IMG/VR virus record: IMGVR_UViG_3300012008_000012
Span: 1 to 43,371 of that record
From: a virus
DNA: 43,371 nt
Reading direction: 5' to 3' (one strand)
Shown: piece by piece, positions 7,661 through 15,244 of the stretch
Layout: each line of letters begins with the position of its first letter
How positions within the stretch are numbered: position 1 is the stretch's first letter
Notes under the pieces: generated by a model
The model's input: only the letters and a program-made list of their open reading frames with translations
Databases searched by the model: none
Told to the model about the DNA's origin: nothing
Position numbers and translations under genes: made by a program

Positions 7661-8125
7661 GTGCCTTTCGACGTTCACGTCACCGGCGACGAGGAGTACC
7701 GGCGGAAGCTCGCGCAGCTCGAGCTCTTCATCAGCGACCTGCGGACGTTCTGGCCCATGCTCGTCCCGGTCGTCGGCGGATGGATGCGCGACCAGTTCGA
7801 GAGCGAGGGCGCCTGGGGTGGCGCTGAGTGGGCGCCGCTGTCCCCCTCCTACGCGCTCGAGAAGGCACGCTCGCATCCGGGCCGCACGATCCTGATACGA
7901 GACGGCACGTTGCGCCGCGCGGCTTCCGAGATGCGCCGCGAAGTCACACCGAGGACGTTGACGATGTGGGTCGATGACCCGGTTGCTTCTTTCCACCAGA
8001 GCGGCACGGACGACATGCCGGCGCGTCCGTTGATCCCGGATCCGTTGCCGTCGAGCGCGCGCGCCGAGGTCGAGATGGCCGCCCACGAGTACGTCAGCGT
8101 CTTGGTTCGCCGCCTCGGCCTCTGA
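7661..8125 (+). CDS. Mu G-like virion morphogenesis / tail completion protein (154 aa)
   Basis: Family features are GAWGGAEWAPLSPSYALEKAR near residues 50-70 (seen here as WGGAEW and LSPSYALEK), then ILIRDGTLRRAA, a SFHQSGTDDMPARP segment and a helical C-terminus. Mu G-type proteins act at the head-tail joint. GTG 7661 follows motif copy 3 by 3 bases and has no Shine-Dalgarno, so the motif supports this start. Confidence 0.8.
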   Translation: MPFDVHVTGDEEYRRKLAQLELFISDLRTFWPMLVPVVGGWMRDQFESEGAWGGAEWAPLSPSYALEKARSHPGRTILIRDGTLRRAASEMRREVTPRTLTMWVDDPVASFHQSGTDDMPARPLIPDPLPSSARAEVEMAAHEYVSVLVRRLGL

Positions 8126-8126
8126 G

Positions 8127-8136
8127 CCGAATCTAG
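8127..8136 (+). promoter_or_regulatory. Start-associated motif copy 4 (CCGAATCTAG), before tRNA
   Basis: It ends 3 bases before the predicted mature 5' base of tRNA-Met (8140). No coding start follows it. This copy argues that the motif acts on transcription or RNA processing rather than on translation. Confidence 0.75.
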
Positions 8137-8139
8137 GAG

Positions 8140-8212
8140 TGCGCCGTGGAGCAACTGGTAGCTCGCCGCCCTCATAAGGCGGAGGTTCCGCGTTCGAGTC
8201 GCGGCGGCGCCA
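8140..8212 (+). tRNA. tRNA-Met (anticodon CAT)
   Basis: The cloverleaf can be drawn by hand. Acceptor 8140-8146 pairs with 8205-8211 except the first T:C pair. The D stem is GAGC/GCTC with loop AACTGGTA. The anticodon stem is CCGCC/GGCGG with loop CTCATAA, anticodon CAT. The variable loop is AGGTT. The T stem is CCGCG/CGCGG with loop TTCGAGT. Discriminator A is at 8212 and CCA is not encoded. CAT could be elongator Met or lysidine-modified Ile. The unpaired first acceptor position would suit an initiator tRNA, but the three G:C pairs typical of initiators are not seen in the anticodon stem. Confidence 0.9.
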
Positions 8213-8219
8213 TCGCAGG

Positions 8220-8229
8220 CCGAATCTAG
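8220..8229 (+). promoter_or_regulatory. Start-associated motif copy 5 (CCGAATCTAG)
   Basis: It lies 7 bases after the tRNA and just before the putative tail-terminator frame. GTG 8232 comes 2 bases later but is out of frame with the downstream protein. Confidence 0.7.
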
Positions 8230-8290
8230 GGGTGTTATCGACCTCTTTGCCCCCAGGATTGACACGTCGCTCGCCAGCCTGCGCGCGAAC

Positions 8291-8773
8291 ATGCCGACGC
8301 GGATAGCGGCGTTTAACGCGGAGAACAACGGCGCTCAGCTCACTGTCCCGGCCGACGACGGTGGCGCGCTCTCACCACCACGCCCCTCATTGGGCTACGT
8401 CTTCGGGGGTCTTCCGAGGGCGGGCGCAGGCGAGTTCCCGAAGATCGAGGTCGCGATCCCTGACGCGCAAGTCGACAACCTCTCGCTCGCGCACATCGAA
8501 GGCGACCTCACCTCGAGCATCGTCGTCGCGTGTTGGGCTGGGCGCACGTCGGGCGAGGACTTCCCCACCGTTTACCGACAAGTCTTGGGATTCGCGCGTT
8601 GCGTCACCGAGGTTTTGCTCGTCCCTGATGCGATCTATCCGCGTGAGACGGTCGAGCGGATCCGCTACGCGATTTCAGCCAACCCGGACCGCCGCGAGCG
8701 CGACGCAATGGAAACTTTCAGCTTCGGGGCGTTCGCGTTCTTTTCGACTGCGGGGGTTGCGCAGAGGCCCTAG
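8291..8773 (+). CDS. Putative tail terminator / head-tail completion protein
   Basis: From ATG 8291 the frame gives 160 residues. Coding character extends upstream to about 8234 (VIDLFAPRIDTSLASL), directly after motif copy 5, but no ATG, GTG or TTG exists in that frame after the TAG at 8159. The true start may be a non-standard GTT at 8234, or a 1-base change separates GTG 8232 from the frame. The name comes from position after the Mu G-like gene, size and an alpha/beta pattern typical of tail-terminator proteins; no diagnostic motif. The 3' end overlaps the minus-strand endonuclease gene by 56 bases. Confidence 0.55.
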   Translation: MPTRIAAFNAENNGAQLTVPADDGGALSPPRPSLGYVFGGLPRAGAGEFPKIEVAIPDAQVDNLSLAHIEGDLTSSIVVACWAGRTSGEDFPTVYRQVLGFARCVTEVLLVPDAIYPRETVERIRYAISANPDRRERDAMETFSFGAFAFFSTAGVAQRP

Positions 8774-9428
8774 GTGGCTTTCGCCATTGGGCGTCGAAGC
8801 GGCGATGACACAGAGGGCAGAGTTCGCGGTAGTCGGCACGGTTGCGTGTGTGCCGCGCCGGGTGATGCTGGAACGCGTGATGAGTCTTGCCTTTCTTGCC
8901 GCACTCCTCACAGACCCCGGTCTTTGGGTAGTTGTAGAGCAGCCAAGTGTGTGCGGCGTTGCTGCTTAACTCATCGCCCGTCCATCTCGCGCTGCCGTCC
9001 CCGCGCGAGTGGTGGCCGTGAACGAAGCGGATGTGTTCGCCAGCAACGTGTCCGACGCGACGATTGCCGATCGTGGCGATTGACGTCACCTGCCCACAGC
9101 CACACTGGCACAGGCCTGACGGGTTGGGTGACGCGCTCGTCACGCGCCTGGCGTGGCCGAGACGGAACCGCAACGGTTCGCCTCTCACGTCGCCCGTAAC
9201 CCTGCTCGTGACCGCTGAGAGGTTCGTCCGAGTGCCGCACCCACACAGGCATAGACCTGACGGGTTGGGCGGTTCGATGCCTACGGTGCGGATCCCGTAG
9301 CTGCCATGGCCACGGCGGTACTTCACCGGTTGGCCCTTGACCCAGCCTCTCTTGCGGCTGGTTATCGTCGCGATCCACGTCGGCGCGCCACATCCGCAAC
9401 CGCACAAGCCGTAGGGTGTTTCACTCAT
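8718..9428 (-). CDS. HNH homing endonuclease with three CGCG-type DNA-binding repeats (236 aa)
   Basis: Read on the minus strand from ATG 9428, with GGAG 11 bases upstream. Three similar units near residues 7-41, 58-93 and 104-140 follow the pattern LCxCGCG...GxxxRxRxGH, Cys/His modules common in HNH homing endonucleases. An HNH/zinc region follows at about 165-210 (CEECGKKG, FQHHPARH, LCPLCHRRF). The C-terminus is basic. Its insertion on the opposite strand within the structural operon is typical of a mobile gene. It adjoins tRNA-Met and converges with the putative tail-terminator gene. Confidence 0.8.
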   Translation of the reverse strand: MSETPYGLCGCGCGAPTWIATITSRKRGWVKGQPVKYRRGHGSYGIRTVGIEPPNPSGLCLCGCGTRTNLSAVTSRVTGDVRGEPLRFRLGHARRVTSASPNPSGLCQCGCGQVTSIATIGNRRVGHVAGEHIRFVHGHHSRGDGSARWTGDELSSNAAHTWLLYNYPKTGVCEECGKKGKTHHAFQHHPARHTRNRADYRELCPLCHRRFDAQWRKPPRASAQPPQSKRTRTPRS

Positions 9429-9476
9429 CGAGGGGTCAACTCCTTCGGTGACACGGGGGCGGGCCGACCACAATCG

Positions 9477-9502
9477 GCGCCGCCCTCATTCTATCGCGGC
9501 GC
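9477..9502. other. Perfect 7-bp inverted repeat (hairpin)
   Basis: GCGCCGC (9477-9483) pairs with GCGGCGC (9496-9502) around a 12-base loop. It lies between the two minus-strand genes, just past the stop of the upstream one (9507). No T-run follows, so a terminator role is possible but unproven. Confidence 0.4.
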
Positions 9503-9506
9503 GGCC

Positions 9507-9737
9507 CTAGATGTCGGAGCGGTAGCCCTCGAGCGCGGCGCCGAGCTCGGCCATCGTGTCACCGTCGACGGAGTAGCTGGCATCGCGGTCGTCGGCCATG
9601 CGCGCGAGCTCGTGCACGTTCGCGGCCTTTTCCTCGATCAGCTTCAGCCGTGCCCAGTCCTTCCACGGCACGACGGCCATGTCTTCGCTCTCGGCGATGT
9701 CGCCGACTGCGTGACCGATGACGCGCTCCTCGTCCAT
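9507..9737 (-). CDS. Hypothetical small acidic protein (76 aa), minus strand
   Basis: ATG 9737 (alternative ATG 9746) opens a 76-residue acidic, helical protein with a VVPWKDWARLKLIEEKA segment that faintly recalls Phd/YefM-type antitoxin cores; I do not assign that function. Like its neighbour it is read against the structural operon, so it may have arrived with the homing endonuclease. Confidence 0.5.
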   Translation of the reverse strand: MDEERVIGHAVGDIAESEDMAVVPWKDWARLKLIEEKAANVHELARMADDRDASYSVDGDTMAELGAALEGYRSDI

Positions 9738-9763
9738 GCCTCGCATCGTACCGCGCACACCCG

Positions 9764-9773
9764 CCGAATCTAG
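9764..9773 (+). promoter_or_regulatory. Start-associated motif copy 6 (CCGAATCTAG)
   Basis: It ends 3 bases before GTG 9777 of the protease/scaffold gene. After the minus-strand insertion this site could restart plus-strand late transcription. Confidence 0.75.
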
Positions 9774-9776
9774 GTC

Positions 9777-11315
9777 GTGCCCGCCCTCGAGACCGTAGAC
9801 ATCCCCGCCGTTGAGATCATGCGATCTGGCGGCCCCGTCTACGCGATCGGGTCCCCCGCCGGCGGCGACTACTACAGCCGCGAAGACCTCGAGGGCATGG
9901 CGGCAGCGCACGTCGCCTTGGGCGACGAGATCCGCGCGCCGATCAAGCTCGGCCACTCCGACCGGCAGCAGCTGCTCGCGAACAGCGGCCTCACGAAGGG
10001 CGAGATGCCCGCCGCGGGCTGGCTCGACAGCGCGACCTTCCGCATCGAGGACGCCGAGGACGGTTCCGCGCGTCTGCTCGCCGACGCGAAGGCTGTCCCG
10101 AAGAAGCTGGCCGACCTGATGGAGGTCGGCGCGTTCCGCACCCGCTCGAGCGAGATCCGCTCGTACACGTCGCAGAAGACGCAGGGCGAGTACCCGTGGG
10201 TCGTCGACGGGCTCGCGCTGATGGGTGAGCAGGTGCCCGCGATCCAGACATTGGACGACGTGCACAAGCTGTACCAGCGCGCCGAGATCGGCGAGCCCGC
10301 CGCCGAGACGTCGTTCGTGATCCGCCACAACGCCGCCGCCGCCATGACGATGCCCGACGGTGTCAAGGCCTGCTCGATGAAGGGCGTCGCCGGCTACAGC
10401 GGCGGCGTTCTCTGCCACGTCCATGACGGCACCGACGCCGGCAAGGCGACCGCGCTCGCGAAGGCGAAGACCGACGCTGCGGCTGCACGCAAGAACGCGG
10501 CAGGCGCGGTCGTCTGGACGCCTGACGGTTCGCTCGAGGACTTGCGTTCCGACCTGAACGAGGCGCTGAACCCGTCCGGCTACGACATCCCCGGCATCCC
10601 CCGCTTGTGGGTGCGTGATGTCGCACGTTCGAGCGATGTCGCGCTCGTCTCGGAGGGCTGGGATCCCGACGACGAGGCGTGGGTTGTGCCGTTCACCATC
10701 GACGCCGCGAACGACGCCGTCGTACCCGCGCCACGCTCGACGTGGACCGCTGCCGAGCAGACCTGGGTGGCCGCTTCCGCGGAGCTCTCTCGCAAAAACT
10801 CGGCGCGCGCCGAATCTAGGCACGTGGAGCTCACACTCACCGACGAGCAGGCAGTCGAGGTTCGCACGACCCTCGGCCTGGAGGCAGACGCGGAGATCAC
10901 CGCCGACGTGCTCGTCGAAGCGTCCACCGCTCGCGCGAACGAGCTCACCGCAGCGAAGACCGCTGTGGCCGACGCCGAGACGCGCAAGAACGAAGCTTCC
11001 GACCTCGTCAAGACCGTCCGCAAGCTCGAGGCCGACGTGAAGGTCGAGCAGACCCGCCGCTTCGAGCTCGAGCGCGACACCGACCTCACCGCCGCCGTCC
11101 GCGCCGGGAAGATCGACCCCGCGCAGCTGGACGACTGGCAGAAGGATTACGACGACAACCAGGCCGGCACCCGCCGCATCCTGGAGCGCCTCAAGTCTGA
11201 CCCGGATCTCGTCCGCGAGTTCGGACGCGACGACGGCGACGACACCGAGACGCAGACCGACGAGGAGTACCAGCGCGACTTCGAGCGGCGCCACGGCATG
11301 AAGGCGAGCGTCTGA
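9777..11315 (+). CDS. Mu I-like prohead protease fused to scaffold (512 aa)
   Basis: The N-terminal region (about residues 1-180) fits the Mu gpI-type prohead protease family: APIKLGHSD and the RTRSSEIRS, WVVDGLALMG elements. A linker of about residues 190-340 follows. The C-terminal 163 residues are a charged coiled coil (AAKTAVADAETRKN type) typical of scaffolds. The arrangement matches Mu, where scaffold Z is made from an in-frame internal start of I. GTG 9777 is preceded by motif copy 6. The decoration and major capsid genes follow immediately. Confidence 0.8.
   Translation: MPALETVDIPAVEIMRSGGPVYAIGSPAGGDYYSREDLEGMAAAHVALGDEIRAPIKLGHSDRQQLLANSGLTKGEMPAAGWLDSATFRIEDAEDGSARLLADAKAVPKKLADLMEVGAFRTRSSEIRSYTSQKTQGEYPWVVDGLALMGEQVPAIQTLDDVHKLYQRAEIGEPAAETSFVIRHNAAAAMTMPDGVKACSMKGVAGYSGGVLCHVHDGTDAGKATALAKAKTDAAAARKNAAGAVVWTPDGSLEDLRSDLNEALNPSGYDIPGIPRLWVRDVARSSDVALVSEGWDPDDEAWVVPFTIDAANDAVVPAPRSTWTAAEQTWVAASAELSRKNSARAESRHVELTLTDEQAVEVRTTLGLEADAEITADVLVEASTARANELTAAKTAVADAETRKNEASDLVKTVRKLEADVKVEQTRRFELERDTDLTAAVRAGKIDPAQLDDWQKDYDDNQAGTRRILERLKSDPDLVREFGRDDGDDTETQTDEEYQRDFERRHGMKASV
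10810..10819 (+). promoter_or_regulatory. Start-associated motif copy 7, inside the protease gene
   Basis: CCGAATCTAG lies within the protease coding sequence, where it encodes part of RAESRH, and ends 4 bases before the in-frame GTG 10824. It marks the nested scaffold start. Confidence 0.75.
10824..11315 (+). CDS. Nested scaffold protein, Mu Z-like (163 aa)
   Basis: In-frame internal GTG 10824 would yield the coiled-coil C-terminal third of the protease fusion as a separate protein. This is the classical lambda C/Nu3 and Mu I/Z arrangement, in which many scaffold copies are needed per protease. The start is supported by motif copy 7 just upstream, in a position where the codon choice of an ordinary coding region would not be expected to produce it. 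Confidence 0.65.
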   Translation: MELTLTDEQAVEVRTTLGLEADAEITADVLVEASTARANELTAAKTAVADAETRKNEASDLVKTVRKLEADVKVEQTRRFELERDTDLTAAVRAGKIDPAQLDDWQKDYDDNQAGTRRILERLKSDPDLVREFGRDDGDDTETQTDEEYQRDFERRHGMKASV

Positions 11316-11316
11316 G

Positions 11317-11742
11317 ATGGCGAAGACCGGTGGAGTCGTCGAGGTCTTCCCCAGTGGGGCGCCTAAGTTCACGCGGACTGCGGCCGCAGCGATCACCGCG
11401 GGCCGCCTCGTCGAGGTCGTCGCCACGGGCACCGTCCAGATGGCCGGCGCCGTGTCGATCAAGGTGTGCGGCGTCGCGCTCGAAGGCACAGACTTCGTCG
11501 GCACCGCCGACAAGATCGCGGTCGCGAGCGGCGGCGTCTTCCTGCTCAAAGCGGCGGGCGCGGTGACGGCGGGAGACAAGCTGATCGCCGGCGCGGCCGG
11601 CACCGTCACGACCTTGCCGGTAGTCGCCGGCGCCTGGGCCGCCGCCGACCTCACGAACACGCGCGCCATCATCGGGATCGCGCTCGACTCGATCGCCGAC
11701 ACCGCGCTCGGCCGTGTCCTCCTCCAAACGACAGGCTGCTGA
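11317..11742 (+). CDS. Capsid decoration protein, DUF2190-like (141 aa)
   Basis: Ala/Gly/Val-rich beta protein with repeated turns (ITAGRLVEV, GVALEGTD, AGDKLIAGAAG), matching the DUF2190/head-decoration type that sits just before the major capsid gene in many siphoviruses. It binds the outside of capsids. It starts one base after the protease stop. Confidence 0.7.
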   Translation: MAKTGGVVEVFPSGAPKFTRTAAAAITAGRLVEVVATGTVQMAGAVSIKVCGVALEGTDFVGTADKIAVASGGVFLLKAAGAVTAGDKLIAGAAGTVTTLPVVAGAWAAADLTNTRAIIGIALDSIADTALGRVLLQTTGC

Positions 11743-11746
11743 GTAG

Positions 11747-12691
11747 ATGCCTTCCTCCACGTACCCGGCAGGTTCCCCGGCGATCAGTGTTCAGGCGCTG
11801 CTCAAGCAGCCGCAGCGGATCAGCCGCGACCTCGCGAACCTCGTCTTCCAGCGTCTCGTCGCCTGGAAAATCTGCGTGCACGGCAGCCCCGAATCGGTTC
11901 GTGGTGGCGCCATGCAGTACCAGGAGGCCGAGAGCATCTTCGTCGACACAGGCACGGACGTCGAAGAGATTTCGCCTCGTGGCGACTGGCCGCGCGCGAT
12001 CTGGTCGGAGGCCCTCAAGACGACGGCCGTCAAGCAGTTCGGCCTCGAACTCCCCATCGACGCGCTCGCGATCCGCCGCAACCAGATCGACCGGATCATC
12101 CGTGGCGAACGGAAGCTCGCGAACAACCTCGTCCGCTTCATCGACACCTACGTCCTCGGCCTCCTCACCACGAACGCCGGCATCACCACGCAGGCCGCCT
12201 CGGCCGTCTGGACGACCGCCGGCACGGACGTCATCAAGGACATCGCGCTGTGTCAGGAGCTGATCGAGAATAAGAACCTCGGCTACAACGGGTTCGAGAA
12301 CGCCGTCCTCGTCCTGCATACGAAGCGCCGCGACGACCTCCTGAACAACACCGTCCTGCGCGGCGCGCTGCCGCGCGAGGACCACTCCGGGCAGATCCAG
12401 TCCGGCACGATGGCCCCCTTCCTCGGCCTCAAGGACATCCTCTTCACGTCGAACATCACGGAGACGACGGCGCTCCTGATGGACGCGACGATGGCCGCGA
12501 CGATCGCGATCGAGGAGCCCGACGGCTCCGAAGGCTGGAGCTCGTACGACGCGGGCCCCGACACGCCGCCGATGTATGTGCAGGTGTACGACGAGAAGCG
12601 CAACAAGGGCAAGGTCGTCTCGGCGGGAACGTGGCCTGGTGTCGCGGTCACCGATCCGGGCGCGATCGTCCTGATCACGGGTGTCGCCTAA
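11747..12691 (+). CDS. Major capsid protein (314 aa)
   Basis: Position after protease, scaffold and decoration genes, the length, and the order of elements fit an HK97-fold shell protein: an N-terminal helix, a P-loop-like ERKLANNLVRFIDTYVLGLL helix, a FLGLKDILFTSNITE strand pair and a C-terminal beta domain. It starts 4 bases after the decoration stop. Confidence 0.8.
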   Translation: MPSSTYPAGSPAISVQALLKQPQRISRDLANLVFQRLVAWKICVHGSPESVRGGAMQYQEAESIFVDTGTDVEEISPRGDWPRAIWSEALKTTAVKQFGLELPIDALAIRRNQIDRIIRGERKLANNLVRFIDTYVLGLLTTNAGITTQAASAVWTTAGTDVIKDIALCQELIENKNLGYNGFENAVLVLHTKRRDDLLNNTVLRGALPREDHSGQIQSGTMAPFLGLKDILFTSNITETTALLMDATMAATIAIEEPDGSEGWSSYDAGPDTPPMYVQVYDEKRNKGKVVSAGTWPGVAVTDPGAIVLITGVA

Positions 12692-12692
12692 C

Positions 12693-13115
12693 ATGGCGCG
12701 CACGCGTTCACCGCAGGAAGCGTTCGCCGGGCAGCGCGATCCGAACTTCGCCCGCTCCGACGCGAAGACGGTCAAGGCGGTCGTGCTCGCCGACGGCTAC
12801 GCCTACCACGAGGTCTCCGGAGACCCGCGCACGCCGCGTGTCGACGTCGCGGCGCCCGCAGGCACGGGGTCCGCGAAGGGCGTCGTGATCGAGGTGTCGC
12901 AGGCCGAGTTCGATCGTGGCGCCAAGATGGAGCCGCCCGCGCTCGCGCACGCCGGGTCAAGGGAAGCGAAGACCGCTCTCGCGGAGCCGGTCGAGGACGT
13001 TGTCCAGGCGCGGTACGCGGGCCTGACGGACGCCGACCTCGCAGCCGTTGTGACCGCTCGTGGCGAAGACGCCAAGGGCAAGAGTCGCGACGAGCTCTTG
13101 GCCATCCTCACCTAG
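12693..13115 (+). CDS. Hypothetical head-associated protein (140 aa)
   Basis: ATG 12693 follows the capsid stop by one base; a GTG at 12681 would extend it by four residues. The C-terminus (LTDADLAAVV, SRDELLAILT) resembles a short Rho-N/SAP-like helical motif often found at the ends of small phage head proteins. Function not assigned. Confidence 0.55.
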   Translation: MARTRSPQEAFAGQRDPNFARSDAKTVKAVVLADGYAYHEVSGDPRTPRVDVAAPAGTGSAKGVVIEVSQAEFDRGAKMEPPALAHAGSREAKTALAEPVEDVVQARYAGLTDADLAAVVTARGEDAKGKSRDELLAILT

Positions 13116-13131
13116 AAGGGGCTGACGCCTG

Positions 13132-13635
13132 ATGGCGTATGCCGCTCTCGCAGACGTACAGGCTCGCGCCGGCGCTCTCTCGAACGCGTGGACGGCAGGC
13201 TCGAAGCCGTCGACCGCGGACGTGACGCAGTTCACCGTCGACGTCGCCGCGGAGATCGACGCGTACATCGGTGCGCGCGGCCTCAGCACTCCAGCCGTCG
13301 GGCCCGCAGCCGCCGCGCTGAAGAACGTGAACGCGGACGGTGCGCTCGTGCTCGCGCTCGAAGCGACCTACCCGGAAGGGAAAGGCCTCGCGTCAGCGTC
13401 AGAGCAGATCGAGACGGTGCGCGCCCGCTACGACAAGACGATGGAGGCGATCATGGACGGCGCCCATCCCGCCGTCCGGCTGCTCGAGGCAGGCAACGTC
13501 TCCTCGCGTGCGTCGTCGTTCTGGGAGAACGAGCCGCTGTACGGCATCTTCCCGTTCGACCCGCGCCTCGACCCGTTGGCGCCGGACGCGAACCCGTACA
13601 CCGCGCCGACAGTCGCACGAGGAATGTCGCTATGA
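13132..13635 (+). CDS. Head-tail adaptor, DUF1320/gp6-like (167 aa)
   Basis: The opening MAYAALADVQARAG followed by helical segments (TADVTQFTVDVAAEIDAYIG) is characteristic of adaptor proteins that dock beneath the portal. GGGG-containing sequence upstream (AAGGGG at 13117) may serve as a ribosome site. A 10-codon ATGA-coupled frame (13632-13664) follows, ending in motif copy 8. Confidence 0.7.
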   Translation: MAYAALADVQARAGALSNAWTAGSKPSTADVTQFTVDVAAEIDAYIGARGLSTPAVGPAAAALKNVNADGALVLALEATYPEGKGLASASEQIETVRARYDKTMEAIMDGAHPAVRLLEAGNVSSRASSFWENEPLYGIFPFDPRLDPLAPDANPYTAPTVARGMSL

Positions 13636-13654
13636 GCGCCGATGCCCGCGGTTG

Positions 13655-13664
13655 CCGAATCTAG
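13655..13664 (+). promoter_or_regulatory. Start-associated motif copy 8 (CCGAATCTAG)
   Basis: It ends 3 bases before GTG 13668. The TAG inside it would also stop a 10-codon ATG frame opened at 13632. Confidence 0.75.
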
Positions 13665-13667
13665 ACC

Positions 13668-13994
13668 GTGGCACGCGACAAGGTGAAAGCGCTCGAGCTC
13701 GACACGGCCGCAGCCGGCTACAGCGGCACGGACGCCGTCCACTTCGGTGACTTCCCCGGCATGTGGGCGCCCGGCCATCCGGTCGCCGTCTCGGAGCTCG
13801 GCTTCGACACGGAGAAGGAGGCGCTCGCCGCCGTCAAGGCGCTCGGGCTGCCGCTCCGCGAAGTGTCCGTCGAGCAGGGCACCGCACGGATGCCGGAACG
13901 GCCGAACCACGCGGCCGCCTCCGAGGCACCGGTCGAGCCGGAGCCCGCCGCCGAGCCTGCCGTCGAGAAGCCCGCCGCGAAGGACGCTGAGTAG
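13668..13994 (+). CDS. Hypothetical protein upstream of tail tube (108 aa)
   Basis: GTG 13668 follows motif copy 8 by 3 bases. Two halves are visible: an ordered N-terminus (VHFGDFPGMWAPGHPVAV) and a Pro/Glu/Ala-rich disordered tail from about residue 75. Its place between adaptor and tail tube fits a minor head-tail joining protein, but no family is recognised. Confidence 0.55.
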   Translation: MARDKVKALELDTAAAGYSGTDAVHFGDFPGMWAPGHPVAVSELGFDTEKEALAAVKALGLPLREVSVEQGTARMPERPNHAAASEAPVEPEPAAEPAVEKPAAKDAE

Positions 13995-15244
13995 TGGCCG
14001 CCGTCGACTTCGCACTCCTCCAGCTCGAGGAGTCACCGCTCAACGAGCTCACGTATCTGCTCGCCGCGACACCGAACCGTGTCGCAACCGAGAAGCTGTA
14101 CCTGCCGGTCACGTCGGCGCTTCTGACGCCGGGCCCGGCCTACAAGGACCGCGCCGACGAGCTCCGCTCGATCCTGGGCGCCGTCCCGAAGATCATTGAG
14201 TCGTATGCGCCGGCAGGGTCGATCGCGGAGAACTGCTACGTCCACGACCTCACCTGGCTGCTCGAGCTCGCAGGTTTCGCGGGCGTCTACACCCCCGGTG
14301 GCGCGACCGTGCAGGGCCCGGAAGCGACGAGCGGGAGCGGCGTCAACGCACTCAACTCCGCGGTCGTGAACGTCGGCTCGACGGCCGGTTTCCCTGCGGC
14401 CGGCACGTTCATCCTCACTTCCTCCGTGACCGCCGTCACCTACACCGGTGTCACGGCGACCTCGTTCACGGGTTGCGGCAACCATATCGCGATGACCGGC
14501 GGCGAGACGATCCGCGACAACGTCCCCGTCGGCGCGTCGAAATGGGTGTTCACGAAGCGGTCAGGCATCACCGCCCGCACCGCGCAGATCGTCACGAACT
14601 ACGCGGACGAGGCGATGCAGCTGCAGGGCAACGGCTACGCCGTCTCGCAACTCGCGCTCACAGCCGACGGCGCCCTGACCGCGACGCTCGAGGGGTTGCT
14701 GCTGAAGCGGCTCGCCGTCGACGCCGTCTCCGTTCCCGTCTATGCGTCCTCGGCGACCCCGCCGGTACGTCGCGGCGACCTGTCGCTGACGTGGCTGACG
14801 GGGTCGGCTGTGCCGGGCGACTTCTCCCTGTCGATCGCGAACCCGCTCGCGCCTGTGCGGACGCTGTCGATCACGCCGCCGTCGAACTATCCCGACTCGA
14901 TGGAGTTCGGTGACGCGCAGGTCGCGCTGACCGGCAGCATCCCGAAGCGGATCCTGTCGGCGACCGACTACGACGCGCTGATGGCCGCCACTACGTTCGC
15001 CGCGAAGGCGCGCTGGAAGACGTCGAAGGTGATCGGCGCGACCACGTACGCGTACACGGCCGTCGTCGAGATGCCGGCATGCCAGTACACCGGCGGTGAC
15101 GCGGACCCGGTCGGCAACAAGCGCCGCTTCGGTGCGAGCTTCAACTTCGAGGCCGCCTACGACGAAGTCTCGGGGCAGGATGTGAAGATCACGCTCGTCA
15201 ACGACGTGACGGCTCTCGGCGTCTCGGTCGGCCTCCCCTTCTGA
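13994..15244 (+). CDS. Major tail (tube) protein with inserted beta domain (416 aa)
   Basis: GTG 13994 shares one base with the upstream stop. The C-terminal half (SATDYDALMAATTF, YAYTAVVEMPACQYTG) fits a tail tube protein, and position before frameshifted chaperones supports this. Around residues 115-165 lies an extra beta module (NSAVVNVGSTAGFPAAG, VTYTGVTATSFTG) that recurs in unrelated phage proteins and may be displayed on the tail surface. Confidence 0.75.
   Translation: MAAVDFALLQLEESPLNELTYLLAATPNRVATEKLYLPVTSALLTPGPAYKDRADELRSILGAVPKIIESYAPAGSIAENCYVHDLTWLLELAGFAGVYTPGGATVQGPEATSGSGVNALNSAVVNVGSTAGFPAAGTFILTSSVTAVTYTGVTATSFTGCGNHIAMTGGETIRDNVPVGASKWVFTKRSGITARTAQIVTNYADEAMQLQGNGYAVSQLALTADGALTATLEGLLLKRLAVDAVSVPVYASSATPPVRRGDLSLTWLTGSAVPGDFSLSIANPLAPVRTLSITPPSNYPDSMEFGDAQVALTGSIPKRILSATDYDALMAATTFAAKARWKTSKVIGATTYAYTAVVEMPACQYTGGDADPVGNKRRFGASFNFEAAYDEVSGQDVKITLVNDVTALGVSVGLPF

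Noticed and set aside
9747-11702. Minus-strand open frame extending the 9507-9737 gene upstream across the protease/scaffold and decoration genes
   Set aside because: Only the last 76 codons (9507-9737) lie outside other genes and look like a real protein; the rest is antisense shadow.
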